Below are positions 63,101-64,000 of a DNA stretch of 64,000 nucleotides, in pieces. The position numbers and the translations under genes were made by a program. Location: contig OZ252011.1 in assembly GCA_965247355.1 (NCBI GenBank), forward strand, positions 1,240,001 to 1,304,000, written 5' to 3'. Position 1 is the first letter of the stretch. Every line of letters starts with the position of its first letter. The notes below the pieces were generated by a model. The model was not told the DNA's origin. It searched no databases and worked only from the letters and a program-made list of their open reading frames with translations. This DNA comes from RHLJ01 sp965247355. GTDB lineage: Bacteria > Bacteroidota > Rhodothermia > Balneolales > Balneolaceae.

Positions 63101-63516
63101 ATTATGTTCAAGATAATGTAGAGCGACTGAACTTGTATCGAAAACTTTCTCAGGCTAAAGCTGAAGATGAAATTGATGCATGGAAAGAAGAAATCGAAGA
63201 TCGTTTTGGTCCGGCTCCCAAAGAAGCTGAAATGTTGATTCTGGCTAGTAAAATTAAATTGTATGCGTCACAAAACTTCTTCACCAAGGTTACCATTCGC
63301 GCCGGAAGAATGTGGTGTGTGTGCCCTAAAACAGGTAGTGAACTTGGCAATCAGTATTTCGAGTCAAACCGATTCCAGAAAACGCTCGACCGACTTGAAA
63401 AACTTAAGCCTGAACTATTTCAGGTTGTTCAGAAGAAAGAAGTACTTCGCTTTGTAATCCAGGAAATCCCGGATTACAAAGCAGCCTATCTGTTTTTGAA
63501 GACTCTCGCGAGTTAA
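60193..63516 (+). CDS. mfd: Transcription-repair coupling factor Mfd
   Basis: The ATG at 60193 gives 1107 residues; a TTG at 60172 is in frame but adds a non-conserved leader. Domains: UvrB-homology region (GEFAIRGGIMDVFPYSGEYPIRLEFFGDEVDSIREF, residues about 170-210), RNA polymerase-interacting domain (GDFVVHVDYGIGKFAGFKK, about 430), the superfamily 2 translocase with Walker A CGDVGFGKTEVA (about 577), DEEQ box VVDEEQRFG (about 677), LTATPIPRTL and NIVENGIDI..QLRGRVGRS, and the C-terminal TRCF domain. It removes stalled RNA polymerase and recruits UvrA. Confidence 0.97.
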   Translation: MSIPATKAKILATSSLRDLSSSIKKENSIFLKGSIGSFLGFGIEGLQKEFRNILIITDTDENERFLKSDLNLISESEIIHFPSSNHKAYDTEQIVDSGLLVQRSEALQQIQASKSKIVVTSAEAIFEKVAPPSVLDDVSIIINKGDEIDPEKFREQLVDQGYNPVRFVDQPGEFAIRGGIMDVFPYSGEYPIRLEFFGDEVDSIREFDADSQRSISFLNQARVIPDLSNLPDSGKDSFLSYFDNSTLLVLKDEVLITSNLEKLFEQAAEKYQLDDNPDLKEPGQLFISPDVFQSELEKFEFKLFSGAATSKAATIHTFEVGLKPQPDFHGNFKLLKENITHHSEKGIETVIFCDNDGQKSRFEELLGEPQPELNYRLVVESLHEGFIFEEAKLALYTDHQIFNRYHRPKVKKRRYSGGISFKELRDLSIGDFVVHVDYGIGKFAGFKKIQVKDNEQEVVVLRYQEDSLLYVNVSSLHKLQKYSGKEGTAPRITKLGSGEWARKKAQTKKKVKDIARELIQLYAKRKMQKAYAFSPDQGWQTELEARFEYEETPDQDQAIKAVKNDMEIPQPMDRLVCGDVGFGKTEVAVRAAFKAVMDHKQVGVLVPTTILAEQHAKTFMKRMKEFPVRIEALSRFRTKAEQTKVIKALNDGEVDIVIGTHRLLSKDVKFKDLGLIVVDEEQRFGVAAKEKLKEFRASVDVLTLTATPIPRTLQFSLMGARDLSVINTPPPNRQPVYTEIHSFNEELIRDAILQEMSRGGQVFFIHNRVKNIEETADMIRRLVPDVRVRFGHGQMTGSQLEKIIGDFYAHKFDVLVSTNIVENGIDIANANTIIINNANNFGLAELHQLRGRVGRSNRKAFCYLITPPIETLTPEARKRLLALEEFSDLGSGFNIAMRDLDIRGAGDILGGEQSGFINDIGFELYTKILNDAVRELKESEFSDMFEGIEAEIELPETTVEFDNSALLPNNYVQDNVERLNLYRKLSQAKAEDEIDAWKEEIEDRFGPAPKEAEMLILASKIKLYASQNFFTKVTIRAGRMWCVCPKTGSELGNQYFESNRFQKTLDRLEKLKPELFQVVQKKEVLRFVIQEIPDYKAAYLFLKTLAS

Positions 63517-63533
63517 AAAGTTTCTCATTTATT

Positions 63534-63560
63534 ACGAAGGGTTGAAAGCCTTCGTTCATT
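63534..63560 (+). terminator. Weak hairpin after mfd
   Basis: ACGAAGG (63534-63540) pairs with CCTTCGT (63549-63555), followed by TCATTT. The T run is short, so termination may be partial. Confidence 0.4.
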
Positions 63561-63583
63561 TACGTGAACAAAACTCGTTAACA

Positions 63584-63774
63584 GTGTCATCCTGATGCTA
63601 CTGCCGAAGGATCTAATTGGGTAAACACTCAGAGCATTAAATATGCTCCATCATTTCAAACAAGGATGTCATCCCGGACTTAATCCGGGATCTGTGCAAA
63701 GTGGCACTTTGGTTAAGCTCTTTATCAGAACAACGCTGTTATCTCCACAGATACTGAATCAAGTTCAGCATGAC
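63584..63774. repeat. Second REP-like palindromic repeat region
   Basis: The main unit runs from GTCAT (63668-63672) to ATGAC (63770-63774). It contains the strong hairpin ATCCCGGA/TCCGGGAT (63671-63678 and 63684-63691) and CTGAA/TTCAG (63754-63758 and 63764-63768). A partial copy (GTCATCCTGATG...GAAGGATCT) starts near 63585. Repeats of the type GTCATCCCGGACTTxATCCGGGATCT are scattered through many bacterial genomes. The rest of the 301-base gap between mfd and the Sua5-like gene shows nothing gene-like. Confidence 0.65.
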
Positions 63775-63817
63775 AACTAAGAGGAAATATCTTTCCCCAA
63801 TTCCTTACCTTTTGATC

Positions 63818-64000
63818 ATGTCTGATCTTTCCAAATACATCCAACTCATTAAATCCGGTGAAGTAGTCGCTTTCCCGACGGAAACGGTGTATGGACTAGG
63901 AGCTGATGCATGGAATCCAACAGCTATTCAGAAAGTCTTTGAGGTAAAAGGAAGGCCTTCTGATAACCCGTTAATTGTCCATATTTCAGATTCTGAGCAA
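63818..64000 (+). CDS. Sua5/YciO/TsaC family L-threonylcarbamoyladenylate synthase (partial, 3' end off window)
   Basis: From the ATG at 63818, 61 codons are open to the window edge: MSDLSKYIQLIKSGEVVAFP, then TETVYGLGADAWNPTAIQKV, KGRPSDNPLIVHI. This is the conserved N-terminus of the YrdC-like fold; the PTETVYGLG and KxRPxxNPL motifs are diagnostic. The enzyme makes threonylcarbamoyl-AMP for t6A37 modification of tRNA. Long (Sua5) and short (TsaC) forms cannot be told apart from this part. Confidence 0.93.
   Translation, partial: MSDLSKYIQLIKSGEVVAFPTETVYGLGADAWNPTAIQKVFEVKGRPSDNPLIVHISDSEQ

Overview
The window looks like a chromosomal segment of a marine, FCB-group bacterium, most likely of the Balneolota/Rhodothermota lineage. 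Support for this: three secreted proteins end in a type IX secretion (T9SS) sorting domain with the NYPNPFNP motif, intergenic DNA is AT-rich, lipoprotein signals are common, and the housekeeping genes are of the Bacteroidota/Balneolota type. The assignment is an inference from the proteins; no rRNA or tRNA gene was seen.

Layout. 1-413 holds the 5' part of rimP (minus) behind a terminator-like leader hairpin. 693-7713 (plus) carries four exported proteins: a BNR/VPS10-like propeller, a DUF192 lipoprotein and two tandem paralogous propeller proteins with T9SS domains. 7765-10984 (minus) is housekeeping: fbp, coaE, prfB (with the classical programmed +1 frameshift) and a YqjD-like protein. 11082-12802 (plus) is a btaA-btaB pair for betaine lipid synthesis, followed by a REP-like palindromic element, a YpsA-type protein and a GH3 beta-glucosidase. 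15703-22138 (minus) is a DUF1446/AtuA protein and two ABC exporter half-transporters that look like a heterodimer, with an RGG-tailed RNase Z between them. 22539-28295 (plus) is a 1918-residue T9SS cargo protein. 28385-32431 (minus) holds three tandem secreted amidohydrolases, of which only the middle one keeps the metal-binding HxH. 32526-35326 (minus) is recO-htrA-LPP20-like lipoprotein.

The most striking part is a minus-strand array from 55421 to 35374. It encodes four exported proteins of about 161, 897, 2392 and 3057 residues built from DUF11, SdrD-B, FnIII, glycine-rich, GEVED and beta-helix modules, followed by a lone CheY-like receiver. None ends in the NYPNPFNP sorting domain. The 2392-residue protein carries a predicted outer-membrane barrel and two OmpA-like domains, so it could anchor the others. 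Two of the proteins share a C-terminal two-domain module. I regard this as the best candidate for an undescribed surface system.

55765-60111 carries a Bat-type aerotolerance set (DUF58, BatD-like, BatA) interrupted by an oppositely oriented M23 peptidase and without an adjacent MoxR. Then come mfd, a second REP-like repeat region and the start of a Sua5/YciO/TsaC gene that runs off the window.
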